A DNA stretch of 32,937 nt from Ga0077527 sp049433545 (GCA_049433545.1 JBMTEY010000012.1:1-32937), one strand, 5' to 3'. Positions 22,770-31,355 are shown, numbered from the stretch's first letter. The notes: generated by a model from the sequence alone, not told the origin. Program-made: numbers and translations.

Positions 22770-23261
22770 TTAAACCTTCAGTACCCGGTCACCACGCCCT
22801 ATGCCGGAAGCGCCGGTGCGCACCGTTTCGAGTATCGCTGCCGGATCGATCGCCTTCAGGAAGGCGTCCAGCTTCGAACCCGGTCCGGTCAGCTCGATGG
22901 TGTAATCCTTGTCCGTGACGTCAATGATGCGGCCGCGGAAGATATCCGCCATCCGCTTCATTTCCTCCCGGTCCTTGCCGACAGCACGCACCTTGACCAG
23001 CATCAGTTCGCGCTCGATGTGATCACCCTCCGAGAGATCGACGACCTTGACCACGTCGACCAGCTTGTTCAGCTGCTTGTTGATCTGCTCGATGATGTCG
23101 TCCGAACCGGACGTCACTATGGTCATCCGCGACAGGGTTGCATCCTCGGTGGGCGCAACCGTGAGCGATTCGATGTTGTAGCCGCGGGCCGAAAAAAGCC
23201 CCGCAACCCGCGAAAGCGCGCCGGCCTCGTTTTCCAGCAGAACGGAAATGATATGCCTCAT
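22770..23261 (-). CDS. ilvH: Acetolactate synthase, small regulatory subunit
   Basis: Protein of 163 residues with an N-terminal ACT domain (MRHIISVLLENEAGALSRVAGLFSARGYNIESLTVAPTED) and the C-terminal ALS_ss_C part (LMLVKVRA through SGIGRGDRVLKV). It activates IlvI and confers valine feedback inhibition. It starts four bases after the ilvI stop, so the two subunits are translated together in matching amounts. Length and sequence match IlvH. Confidence 0.97.
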   Translation of the reverse strand: MRHIISVLLENEAGALSRVAGLFSARGYNIESLTVAPTEDATLSRMTIVTSGSDDIIEQINKQLNKLVDVVKVVDLSEGDHIERELMLVKVRAVGKDREEMKRMADIFRGRIIDVTDKDYTIELTGPGSKLDAFLKAIDPAAILETVRTGASGIGRGDRVLKV

Positions 23262-23265
23262 GACC

Positions 23266-24963
23266 TTACACCAGGATCATCTCCGACAGCCCCTTGCCGC
23301 CAGGCACCATCGGAAACACGTTTTCGGTCTGGTCTGTCACAAAATCCATGAACACCAGGTCCTTCTTGCGCGCGAATGCTTCCTTCAGGGCCGGCTCGAC
23401 ATCTGCGGGCTTCTCTATGCGCATGCCGACATGCCCGTAGGCCTCGGCCAGTTTGACGAAATCGGGCAGCGCATCCATGTACGACTCGGAATAGCGGTTG
23501 CCGTGGAAAAACTCCTGCCACTGCCGCACCATGCCCATATAACGGTTGTTCAGGTTCACCAGCTTGACCGGCAGCCTGTACTGCTTGCAGGTGGACAGCT
23601 CCTGGATGCACATCTGGATGGAGGCTTCCCCGGTAACGCAGGCGACCGTCGCCTTGGGATGCGCCATCTGCACGCCCATCGCGTAAGGCAATCCGACGCC
23701 CATTGTGCCCAGCCCGCCTGAATTGATCCAGCGCCGCGGCTTGTCGAATTTGTAGAACTGGGCGGCCCACATCTGGTGCTGGCCGACATCCGACGTGATG
23801 AAAGCGTCGCCCTTGGTCACCTGGTACAGCTTTTCGATGACAAACTGCGGCTTGATGATGGCGCTGGAACGGTCGTATTTGAGGCAATCACGCCCCCGCC
23901 AGAGCCCGATCTGTTCCCACCACGCCTTCAGTGCGCCCTTGTCGGGGCCGGCGCGCGCCGCCTCGATCTGGCGCACAAGTTCCTTCAGCACGTCGCGCAC
24001 GTTGCCGACCACCGGCACGTCGACCTTGACCCGCTTGGAAATCGACGCGGGGTCGATATCGACGTGGATGATCGTGCGCGGCTGCTCGAAAAAATGTTTG
24101 GGGTTGCCGATCACGCGGTCGTCGAATCGCGCGCCCACTGCAAGCAGCACGTCGCAGTGCTGCATGGCCATGTTGGCCTCATAGGTGCCGTGCATGCCCA
24201 GCATGCCGAGGAAATGCCGGTCCGTCGCCGGGTATCCGCCCAGCCCCATCAGCGTGTTGGTGCACGGGAATCCGGTCATCTTCACCAGCTGCGCGAGCTC
24301 TGCCGAAGCATCGCCGAGTATCACGCCGCCACCGGTATAGATCATCGGCCGTTTGGCCTCCAGCAGCAGTTTCACCGCCTTCTTGATCTGCCCGGCGTGC
24401 CCTTTGACAACGGGATTGTATGAACGCATCGCGATCGATTTCGGATAATCGAACTCGGCCTTTTGGGTGGTGATGTCCTTGGGGATGTCTACCACCACCG
24501 GCCCCGGGCGTCCCGTTGCAGCGATGTAGAACGCCTTCTTCATCGTCAGCGCAATATCCCTGACGTCCTTGACCAGGAAGTTGTGCTTCACGCAGGGACG
24601 CGTGATGCCGACGGTGTCGCATTCCTGGAAGGCGTCCTCACCGATGGCATGCGTGGGCACCTGCCCGGTCAGGATCACCAGCGGAATCGAATCCATGTAG
24701 GCCGTGGCAATGCCCGTCACGGCATTGGTCACGCCCGGCCCCGAGGTAACCAGCGCCACTCCCACCTTGTCAGTCGAGCGCGCATAGGCATCGGCCGCAT
24801 GCACCGCGGCCTGCTCATGCCGCACCAGCACATGTTTGACCTTGTCCTGCTTGAACAACTCGTCGTACAGGAAGAGCACCGCGCCGCCCGGATAACCGAA
24901 AACATGGCCGACGCCCTCTTCCTGCAGACAGCGCACAACGATCTCTGCACCCGACAATTGCAT
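23266..24963 (-). CDS. ilvI: Acetolactate synthase, large catalytic subunit
   Basis: Thiamine diphosphate enzyme of 565 residues that makes 2-acetolactate or 2-aceto-2-hydroxybutyrate. The N-terminal part contains GAEIVVRCLQEEGVGHVFGYPGGA, with catalytic glutamate in RHEQAAVHAADAYAR. The diphosphate-binding site is GDAFITSDVGQHQMWAAQ through VTGEASIQMCIQELST, where the motif reads GEAS rather than the usual GDGS. The FAD-binding middle domain is present. No clear Shine-Dalgarno sequence precedes ATG 24963. First gene of the cluster. Confidence 0.97.
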   Translation of the reverse strand: MQLSGAEIVVRCLQEEGVGHVFGYPGGAVLFLYDELFKQDKVKHVLVRHEQAAVHAADAYARSTDKVGVALVTSGPGVTNAVTGIATAYMDSIPLVILTGQVPTHAIGEDAFQECDTVGITRPCVKHNFLVKDVRDIALTMKKAFYIAATGRPGPVVVDIPKDITTQKAEFDYPKSIAMRSYNPVVKGHAGQIKKAVKLLLEAKRPMIYTGGGVILGDASAELAQLVKMTGFPCTNTLMGLGGYPATDRHFLGMLGMHGTYEANMAMQHCDVLLAVGARFDDRVIGNPKHFFEQPRTIIHVDIDPASISKRVKVDVPVVGNVRDVLKELVRQIEAARAGPDKGALKAWWEQIGLWRGRDCLKYDRSSAIIKPQFVIEKLYQVTKGDAFITSDVGQHQMWAAQFYKFDKPRRWINSGGLGTMGVGLPYAMGVQMAHPKATVACVTGEASIQMCIQELSTCKQYRLPVKLVNLNNRYMGMVRQWQEFFHGNRYSESYMDALPDFVKLAEAYGHVGMRIEKPADVEPALKEAFARKKDLVFMDFVTDQTENVFPMVPGGKGLSEMILV

Positions 24964-24997
24964 GATTTTGGACCCGCTTACGCTGAAACGCTAAACG

Positions 24998-25082
24998 CGG
25001 GTTTCTTGCGAGAAGGAAACCCGAAACATTACCCGGCACGGCCGTTTCGGTCAAGCAAAATATCCCTGTAAACAGAGGGATA
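24998..25082 (-). promoter_or_regulatory. ilvI promoter, upstream palindrome and 5' hairpin
   Basis: On the minus strand TTGACC (25054-25049, five of six bases) and TAATGT (25031-25026, weak) are 17 bases apart. A perfect inverted repeat TATCCCT-N8-AGGGATA (25061-25082) ends six bases upstream of the -35, also within reach of the divergent sigma-factor promoter. The transcript would begin close to an eight-base-pair stem, CGGGTTTC/GAAACCCG with a ten-base loop (24998-25023). No leader peptide is visible. Confidence 0.5.
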
Positions 25083-25113
25083 GAAGTGATTTCCCGGCCC
25101 CTGCGGCTCCTGC

Positions 25114-25141
25114 TTGCTTGAACCGGGTGTTTTGCTAAGAT
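25114..25141 (+). promoter_or_regulatory. Promoter of the sigma-factor operon
   Basis: TTGCTT (25114-25119) and TAAGAT (25136-25141) are 16 bases apart. The start site would be near 25148, about 50 bases before the CTG start codon, and downstream of the only in-frame TTG codons (25114, 25132). Confidence 0.5.
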
Positions 25142-25197
25142 GCCGCGAACCTTGGCGGCGCACCAAGCCGTCGACGGCACATAAAAAAGGCATCCCC

Positions 25198-25764
25198 CTG
25201 GCCACATACAAGGAACTCGCGGATTTCCTGGCCGAAGTCGAACGCAGAGCTTTCAAGCAGGCGGTATTTTCCGTGCGGGATGAACATCTTGCGCTCGATA
25301 TCGTGCAGGAAGCGATGATGAAGCTTTCGGAAAAATACGCGGGCCGCCCCATTGCCGAATTGCCGATGCTGTTCCAGCGCATTCTGCAGAATGCCATCCG
25401 CGACTACTTTCGTCGCCAGAAAGTGCGGTCGGCGTGGGTCATGCCTCTGGGTTCGCTTTTCGGACCCGAGGCAGACGAAGACCATGATCCCCTGGACACC
25501 CTCGAAGTCGATAGCGACTCCAAACTTGCCTCACGTCCGGCCGATCAACTGGAACAAAAGCAAGTGCTTGATATCATTGAAAAAGCCATTGCCACGCTGC
25601 CTTTGCGTCAACGTCAGGCATTCATTTTGCGTTACTGGGAGGAACTTGACGTTGCCGAAGCGGCGAAGGCGATGGGGTGCTCGGAGGGCAGCGTGAAAAC
25701 GCATTGCTCCCGGGCTACGCACGCTTTGGGAATACTGCTGAAAAAACAGGGAATTGAGTTATGA
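25198..25764 (+). CDS. ECF-like RNA polymerase sigma factor (apparent CTG start)
   Basis: Sigma-70 family protein of 188 residues. Region 2 covers about 15-78 (LALDIVQEAMMKLSEKYAGRP, with the -10 contact helix LQNAIRDYFRRQKVR). A linker of about 40 residues is rich in acidic residues. Region 4 covers about 122-182, with LPLRQRQAFILRYWEELDVAEAAKAMGCSEGSVKTHCSRA as the -35-binding helix-turn-helix. There is no region 1.1 or 3. The family start (ATYKELADFL) aligns to CTG 25198, eight bases after AAAAGG. The in-frame TTG codons upstream fall in the promoter. It is followed by three small genes with overlapping stops and starts. Confidence 0.85.
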   Translation: MATYKELADFLAEVERRAFKQAVFSVRDEHLALDIVQEAMMKLSEKYAGRPIAELPMLFQRILQNAIRDYFRRQKVRSAWVMPLGSLFGPEADEDHDPLDTLEVDSDSKLASRPADQLEQKQVLDIIEKAIATLPLRQRQAFILRYWEELDVAEAAKAMGCSEGSVKTHCSRATHALGILLKKQGIEL

Positions 25765-26147
25765 GCCTGCGGGAAAGCGAAATCGCGAAAAACATCATCC
25801 GCACTCTTGATGACGGCGCCACGCGACTGGATCGCGGCATCGTGTCACGACTTGCGGCCGCCCGCGATCAGGCGCTTGCGCACCACGATGCGGCACCCGC
25901 ATGGTCCATGGCCTGGGCCGGAAACGCAAAATCGCGCTGGTCCGAACTGCCTGCAAGCGGCCTGCGGCGCATTTTACCCGTGGCAATTCTGATACTCGGC
26001 TTGATGGGCATCGTATTCTGGCAATCCGGCAACGGACGGAGCTATGAACTGGCGGATATCGATGCACGTCTGCTGACGGACGATTTGCCCCTTGATGCCT
26101 ACCTCGACAAGGGGTTTGATTCATGGCTAAAACGGCAGTCGCGCTGA
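25761..26147 (+). CDS. DUF3619 family single-pass membrane protein
   Basis: Protein of 128 residues: about 70 cytoplasmic residues (ESEIAKNIIRTLDDGATRLDRGIVSRLAAARDQAL), one membrane helix (about 71-88, ILPVAILILGLMGIVFWQ) and a periplasmic tail of about 40 residues ending in LDAYLDKGFDSWLKRQSR. The ATG overlaps the sigma-factor stop (ATGA). Family DUF3619 has no established function. Topology and coupling to a sigma gene make a membrane anti-sigma factor the natural hypothesis, though no known anti-sigma motif is visible. Confidence 0.85.
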   Translation: MSLRESEIAKNIIRTLDDGATRLDRGIVSRLAAARDQALAHHDAAPAWSMAWAGNAKSRWSELPASGLRRILPVAILILGLMGIVFWQSGNGRSYELADIDARLLTDDLPLDAYLDKGFDSWLKRQSR

Positions 26148-26593
26148 TCGTCTGGCTATGCATCTCGCTCAACGCCGTCGCCACTCAGCCATCCGTCAAG
26201 CAGTCCGCTAAATCCGCACGGCCAGCCTGGTCGGAGCTTTCGGCCGCGCAGCAGCGGGTTCTTGCGCCGCTTGCCGCCGAATGGGAAAACATGGATACCG
26301 CACGGCGGAAAAGATGGGTCAGCGTCGCCAATCGTTATCCGAAGATGAAGCCCGCCGAACAGCAGCGGCTGCAAAAGCGCATGAAAGCCTGGGCGGCGCT
26401 TACTCCCAAACAGCGGCAGGAGGCGCGGGAACGTTATCAGCGGCTGAATAAACTTACCGCAGCGCAACGCCGCGAGATGTCGAAGCAGTGGCAGACTTAC
26501 CGGCGATCCCTGGCCCAGCCGGAAACGCAGTTTGATCCTCCGGTCAGCGAGCTGATCAACCCGGATCAGGCGGCACCCGCAGAACAGCAGTGA
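26123..26593 (+). CDS. DUF3106 family exported protein
   Basis: Protein of 156 residues with a signal peptide (MAKTAVALIVWLCISLNAVATQ). The mature part is helical and highly charged: WSELSAAQQRVLAPLAAEWENMDTARRKRWVSVANRYPKMKPAEQQRLQKRM, with repeated short motifs (LTPKQRQEARERYQ, LTAAQRREMSKQWQTY) like those in Spy/CpxP-type periplasmic proteins. Function is unknown. It overlaps the DUF3619 gene by 25 bases. Confidence 0.85.
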   Translation: MAKTAVALIVWLCISLNAVATQPSVKQSAKSARPAWSELSAAQQRVLAPLAAEWENMDTARRKRWVSVANRYPKMKPAEQQRLQKRMKAWAALTPKQRQEARERYQRLNKLTAAQRREMSKQWQTYRRSLAQPETQFDPPVSELINPDQAAPAEQQ

Positions 26594-27009
26594 GCGGAAA
26601 CATGCGGACGCCGACGCTGGCAAAGCGGCTGCTCTGCCTTATTTACGACGCCCTGCTGCTAACCGCATTGATTCTTTTCGCGGGCGGAGTTGCCGCAGCA
26701 CTGGCGCAACTGGCCAGCCCGGACCACACACGCCTGATCACCCGGACAACCATCCTGGTGATGTGCCCCTGCTATTTTGCGTGGCAATGGCTGCGCGGAG
26801 GACAGACGTTGCCGATGAAAACCTGGCGCATCCGCCTCGAATCCACCACAGGCCGCCCCGTCACCCCGGCGCAAGCTCTGCTCCGTTCCACGCTGGCAAC
26901 CGCCGGCTACCTGTTGCTGGGCATCACGGTCCTGTGGGCCGCGTTTGATCGGGACCGGCAATTCCTGCATGACCGGTTGAGCGGCACACGCCTGGTACGC
27001 AGCGACTGA
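26590..27009 (+). CDS. RDD family membrane protein
   Basis: Protein of 139 residues with the RDD-type layout: LAKRLLCLIYDALLLTALILF at the N-terminus, a second helix, then GGQTLPMKTWRIRLE and a last helix ending in LHDRLSGTRLV. RDD proteins are small transporters or membrane scaffolds of mostly unknown role; one is a sodium or lithium antiporter. The frame begins at GTG 26590, overlapping the preceding stop, with ATG 26602 as an alternative start. It is convergent with lptG. Confidence 0.85.
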   Translation: MSGNMRTPTLAKRLLCLIYDALLLTALILFAGGVAAALAQLASPDHTRLITRTTILVMCPCYFAWQWLRGGQTLPMKTWRIRLESTTGRPVTPAQALLRSTLATAGYLLLGITVLWAAFDRDRQFLHDRLSGTRLVRSD

Positions 27010-27017
27010 GGCCGGAA

Positions 27018-28091
27018 TCAGCGCCTTTCCTGCCACCACATCATGGTCAGGGCCACGCCGAAGAACATGAATGTCGGCGCCACGGCACTGGCGAACGGCG
27101 GCCAGTCGTTGAGCAGGCCGAGATGCCCGAACAGGCGGTTCAGGAAGTGAAACGCCAAGCCCAGCATGATGCCCGCAAAAATTTTCGCACCCACCCCGCT
27201 CTGGCGGCTCTGGAAATAGGCGAAGGACAGCGCCAGCACCATCATCACCAGCACGGCCACCGGATAAAGCAGCTTGGTCCACAGCGCGATTTCGTAGCGC
27301 AGCGCCTTCTGCCGGTTGTCCTTCAAGTGCTGTGAATAGGAATAAAGGCTCCAGGCAGACATCTTCTCGGGCTTGACCAGCAGCACGTTCAACAGCGCCG
27401 GTTCCAGCACCGATTGCCAATCCAGCCTTTGGTGGGTGCTGACACGGGTCTTCAGCTGATCAAACTTGGTCTCTGCAACACCCAGCAGCGTCCAGCGATT
27501 GCCGCCCTCGTAGGACGCGCGCTCGGCCTGGCGCAGCACCAGCAAACGGTATTTCTCGTCGAACTCGTAAATCCGTATGCCATGAAGCTCCCCTGTAGGC
27601 GAAACTTCCGTCACATTGACGAAAGCCGTGCCGTCCTTGATCCACAATCCCGAACGGAATTCCTGTGCGACTATTCCCGATATGGCCTGGGAGCGCAAAC
27701 GCTGCGCAAACTGTTCCGCCGGCGGCGCGACAAACTCCCCCACGGCAAATGTCATCAAGCCGAAAATGGCGCCCACGGAGCACAGCGCGCCGGCCATCCG
27801 GCCCAGCGATACGCCGGATGCGCGCATGACGGTGTATTCCGAATTCGCCACCAGCTGGGCCAGCGCGAACAGGGTGCCGATCAGCGCCGCGATCGGGAAC
27901 AGTTCGTAGACATGGTTGGGGGCCGACAGCAGCACATGGAGCAGGATGTGGCGCAACTGGTAGCCGCCCCTGCCGAGATCCTTCATCTGTTCCACAAGAT
28001 CGAAAAACGCGAACAGCATGAGCAACGCGACAAATACCAGCATCGTCGCCATCACGACCTCGCGCGCAACATAACTTCTCAGCGTTCTCAC
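27018..28091 (-). CDS. lptG: LPS export ABC transporter permease LptG
   Basis: Membrane permease of 357 residues, YjgP/YjgQ family, that with LptF and the ATPase LptB pulls lipopolysaccharide out of the inner membrane. The N-terminal half has three helices (MLVFVALLMLFAFFDLV; the segment around NHVYELFPIAALIGTLFALAQL; and a third near 95-115), a periplasmic beta-jellyroll spans roughly 130-260, and three helices follow (LLYPVAVLVMMVLALSFAYF, AKIFAGIMLGLAFHF, AVAPTFMFFGVALTMMWW). The GTG start at 28091 overlaps the lptF stop (GTGA); a longer frame inside lptF is rejected. Confidence 0.95.
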   Translation of the reverse strand: MRTLRSYVAREVVMATMLVFVALLMLFAFFDLVEQMKDLGRGGYQLRHILLHVLLSAPNHVYELFPIAALIGTLFALAQLVANSEYTVMRASGVSLGRMAGALCSVGAIFGLMTFAVGEFVAPPAEQFAQRLRSQAISGIVAQEFRSGLWIKDGTAFVNVTEVSPTGELHGIRIYEFDEKYRLLVLRQAERASYEGGNRWTLLGVAETKFDQLKTRVSTHQRLDWQSVLEPALLNVLLVKPEKMSAWSLYSYSQHLKDNRQKALRYEIALWTKLLYPVAVLVMMVLALSFAYFQSRQSGVGAKIFAGIMLGLAFHFLNRLFGHLGLLNDWPPFASAVAPTFMFFGVALTMMWWQERR

Positions 28092-29167
28092 CGGAACATC
28101 CGCCACAACGAGAACACGGTCAGGCGCTGGTAAAACATCGCCAGCAACAGCAGCAGCATCAGGGCATGGACACCCCACATTCCCGTCATGACGTCAATCC
28201 TCGACTGCGCAATCGCCGCCTGCATGATCGACAGCATGTTGCTGTAAACCATGTATACGAGTATCGCTAGCACTATGTTCATGGACCGGCCAGCGCGCGG
28301 ATTCACGAATGAAAGCGGTATGGCCAGCAGGCACAGGATCAGCGCACTGGCCGGCAAACCGATTCTCCAGGACAACTCGCCGAGGTTGCGCGGCACGGGA
28401 TCCCGCAGCAGGTCCCACGTGGGCAGGGTCTTGGTGGTCGGCGCCCGGATCGTGGATTCGACCGTTTCGATGCGCATTGCATAACGCTCGAACTCGAATA
28501 TCCTGTACTCGGGCGAGCCCGGCTGGCCTTCATAACGCCGGCCGTTCAACAGCACCAGGAAGCGGTCGCCGTTGGCGGCGGTTTCCTGAAATCCGCTCTG
28601 TGCCACCATGATTCCCAGCTTGCCGTGCTGCGTCGAACTGACAAACACGTTCGCCACCAGGTTCCGCTTCCCGGCAACCTCCTCGACCAGATAAACCCGA
28701 TCTGCCCGCCTCGATTCGTGGAACACCCCCGGCGTCACCTGCGCGACATCATCACGGCTGTCCATCTGCCTGCGGAATTCCTCCGCCTTTTCCACCGCCC
28801 AGGGCGAAAGCAGCAAAGACAGCAGGGCGATCGTCAGAGCCAGCGGGACCGCGAAAGTCAGGACCGGCCGGATCCAGCGGTTCAGGCCCTGGCCGCACGA
28901 AAACCAGACCACCATCTCCGAATCCCGGTAACTGCGGGTCAGCGTCATCAGCACGGCAATGAACAGCGTAACCGACAACAGGATGGGCAGATAACCGACC
29001 AGCGTGAAGCCCAGCAGCGCGACCACTCCGGTGGAAGTGATCATCCCGCTGGCCGCCTGCCCGAGCAGGCGTATCAACTGGGTGGTCACGGTAATGCCCA
29101 GCAGCACCAGGAACGTGGCGACGGCCGACGTGGTGAGTTCGCGCAGCAATGCAGCCCGGAAAATCAT
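28088..29167 (-). CDS. lptF: LPS export ABC transporter permease LptF
   Basis: Membrane permease of 359 residues and partner of LptG. MIFRAALLRELTTSAVATFLVLLGI is the standard LptF opening. Membrane segments follow near 50-72 and 95-120, then the periplasmic domain and three helices at the C-terminus (IGLPASALILCLLAIPLSFV, MNIVLAILVYMVYSNML, GVHALMLLLLLAMFY). ATG 29167 is chosen over longer frames because of the conserved N-terminus. It is divergent from pepA. Confidence 0.95.
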   Translation of the reverse strand: MIFRAALLRELTTSAVATFLVLLGITVTTQLIRLLGQAASGMITSTGVVALLGFTLVGYLPILLSVTLFIAVLMTLTRSYRDSEMVVWFSCGQGLNRWIRPVLTFAVPLALTIALLSLLLSPWAVEKAEEFRRQMDSRDDVAQVTPGVFHESRRADRVYLVEEVAGKRNLVANVFVSSTQHGKLGIMVAQSGFQETAANGDRFLVLLNGRRYEGQPGSPEYRIFEFERYAMRIETVESTIRAPTTKTLPTWDLLRDPVPRNLGELSWRIGLPASALILCLLAIPLSFVNPRAGRSMNIVLAILVYMVYSNMLSIMQAAIAQSRIDVMTGMWGVHALMLLLLLAMFYQRLTVFSLWRMFR

Positions 29168-29340
29168 GCCGGCATTTTGCTTTTTGAATGGAACCCGAAG
29201 ATAATCAACTGTCGCGGCCGGACGCCGGCAAGTGCCGGATTTTTTCGTGAAAGCCGGCAACACTCATGACGGCTTGATTCTCGCAATACGACCGCCATTC
29301 ATGTTCTTGACAGGCTCGCTACGAGCATAGGAGTTGACGC

Positions 29341-30831
29341 GTGGAATTTAGCATAAAACCCGTCGTTCCGGGACGGACGGCAACAGGCTGCGCGGTGGTC
29401 GGCGTGTATGCGGAGAAAAAACTCACGGCAGCCGCTGCTGAACTGGACAAGGTGGCAAAAGGCTACCTGGGACGCGTGCTGGAACGCGGCGACATGACGG
29501 GTCGTCTCGGCACCACGCTGATGCTGCACGATGTGCCAGGCGTGGCCAGCGTGCGCATACTGCTCGTTGGCCTTGGCCCGAAAGCGGAGTTCGCGGACAA
29601 ATCTTTCCGGCGTTCAGTAACCGCTGCGGTGGAAGCGCTTGCCAAATCAGGCGCGGGCGACGCGGAACTGCACTTGACCGCACTCCCCGCCGGTCGCCGC
29701 GACATCGCGTGGCGCACCATGCAGGCTGCGCGCGCGGCACGGGAAGCGCTGTATCGTTTTGAACAGATGAAAAGCAGCCCGGCGAAGGACGCGCCAACGC
29801 TGCGACGCATCGTGCTGGCAACGCAGAAAAGCGATACCAAACGCGCCGCCCAGGGCCTGGCCCAGGGCCTGGCACTGGCTCACGGCATCAGCCTTGCACG
29901 CGACCTCGGCAATCTCCCTGGCAACGTCTGCACACCCGCCTATCTGGCAGACGAAGCGCGCAAACTGGCCAGGCACTACCGGCTCAAAATCCAGGTGCTC
30001 GAGCGCGCCGACATGAAAAAACTCGGCATGAATACCCTGCTCTCGGTTGCCGCGGGCAGCAGCCAGCCGCCCAAGCTGATCGTCCTCGAATACCGCGCCG
30101 GTCCTAAATCCCGGAAACCGGTGGTGCTGGTCGGCAAAGGCGTGACTTTTGACACCGGCGGCATCTCGCTGAAACCGGCGCCGGAAATGGACGAGATGAA
30201 GTACGACATGAGCGGAGCCGGCAGCGTGCTGGGAACAATCAAGGCAGTGGCCGAAATGAAACTGCCCGTCAACCTGGTCGGCATCATCCCCGCAACCGAG
30301 AACATGCCCGGGGGCCGCGCCACAAAACCAGGCGACGTCGTCACCAGCATGTCCGGCCAGACTGTCGAGATCCTCAACACCGACGCCGAAGGCAGGCTGA
30401 TCCTGTGCGATGCGCTGACCTATGCCGAACGATACGATCCGGCCGCGGTGATCGACATAGCCACCCTGACCGGCGCCTGCGTCATCGCGCTCGGCCATGT
30501 CGTCAGCGGACTGTTCGCCAACGACGACGCCCTGGCGCGGGAAGTACTCGCCGCCGGAGAACTGTCGGGGGACGGTGCCTGGCACCTGCCGCTGCACGAT
30601 GAATACCAGGATCAGCTGCGCAGCAATTTCGCCGACTTCGCCAACATCGGCGGCCGTCCCGCCGGCGCGGTGACAGCCGCGTGCTTCCTGTCGCGATTCA
30701 CGAAAAAATACAAATGGGCGCATCTTGACGTCGCAGGCACTGCCTGGAAGTCGGGCAGGGACAAGGGCTCCACCGGACGTCCCGTGCCGCTGCTGACGCA
30801 GATCATGATCAACCGGGCCGGCAGGCGCTGA
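29341..30831 (+). CDS. pepA: Leucyl aminopeptidase (M17)
   Basis: Cytosolic hexameric two-metal aminopeptidase of 496 residues. The N-terminal macro-like domain covers about 1-165 and the catalytic domain about 190-490. Metal and catalytic residues lie in VGKGVTFDTGGISLKP, MKYDMSGAG and the signature NTDAEGRL, with the glycine-rich FADFANIGGRPAG near the end. The GTG at 29341 has AGGAG seven bases ahead. In relatives PepA also binds DNA (XerC/D recombination, carAB control); that is not shown here. holC follows 13 bases downstream. Confidence 0.96.
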   Translation: MEFSIKPVVPGRTATGCAVVGVYAEKKLTAAAAELDKVAKGYLGRVLERGDMTGRLGTTLMLHDVPGVASVRILLVGLGPKAEFADKSFRRSVTAAVEALAKSGAGDAELHLTALPAGRRDIAWRTMQAARAAREALYRFEQMKSSPAKDAPTLRRIVLATQKSDTKRAAQGLAQGLALAHGISLARDLGNLPGNVCTPAYLADEARKLARHYRLKIQVLERADMKKLGMNTLLSVAAGSSQPPKLIVLEYRAGPKSRKPVVLVGKGVTFDTGGISLKPAPEMDEMKYDMSGAGSVLGTIKAVAEMKLPVNLVGIIPATENMPGGRATKPGDVVTSMSGQTVEILNTDAEGRLILCDALTYAERYDPAAVIDIATLTGACVIALGHVVSGLFANDDALAREVLAAGELSGDGAWHLPLHDEYQDQLRSNFADFANIGGRPAGAVTAACFLSRFTKKYKWAHLDVAGTAWKSGRDKGSTGRPVPLLTQIMINRAGRR

Positions 30832-30844
30832 ATACGTCCGGACG

Positions 30845-31276
30845 ATGACCCAGATCGATTTTTATACTCAGGCCGAAGACAAATTGCACACCGCCTGCCG
30901 GCTCGTGGCGAAAGCACGTGCGCAGGGCCTGAAGGTCACGATTTTCTGTCCTGACGGGGAAACGGCATCCCGTATGGATCGCCTGCTGTGGACCGTCCCG
31001 GCCACCGGCTTCATGCCACATTGCCGGCCCGATGATGCCCTGGCGCCGATGACGCCGGTACTGATCGACACCACCGGCGATGCCAGGGACCATGACGAGG
31101 TATTGATCAACCTGCACTCGGACTGGCCGGCAAATTTCAGCCGCTTCCAGCGGCTTGCGGAAATCGTCAGCAGCGACGATGGCGACCGCGCCGCGGCACG
31201 CGGACGTTACAAATTCTATCGCGACCGCGGTTATGCGATCCGCACCCACGATCTGGCAAACCCGCCGCCGAAGTAA
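30845..31276 (+). CDS. holC: DNA polymerase III chi subunit
   Basis: Protein of 143 residues with the HolC fold: MTQIDFYTQAEDKLHTACRLVAKARAQGLKVTIFC, then the LLWTVPATGFMPHC segment and APMTPVLIDT with VLINLHSDWP. Chi links the clamp-loader complex, through psi, to SSB. The pepA-holC-valS order is the common proteobacterial arrangement. Length and motifs are typical. Confidence 0.95.
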   Translation: MTQIDFYTQAEDKLHTACRLVAKARAQGLKVTIFCPDGETASRMDRLLWTVPATGFMPHCRPDDALAPMTPVLIDTTGDARDHDEVLINLHSDWPANFSRFQRLAEIVSSDDGDRAAARGRYKFYRDRGYAIRTHDLANPPPK

Positions 31277-31315
31277 CCCGGGGCACGGGGCCTGCGGCCG
31301 GATAGTTCGTTCCGG

Positions 31316-31345
31316 TTGAATCCCGCGCAACCCCTCCGTTACCAT
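31316..31345 (+). promoter_or_regulatory. Tentative promoter ahead of the unknown gene and valS
   Basis: TTGAAT (31316-31321) and TACCAT (31340-31345) are 18 bases apart, each with four consensus matches. It lies in the 79-base gap after holC, just ten bases upstream of the ATG at 31356. Confidence 0.3.
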
Positions 31346-31355
31346 TTGCGCAGCC

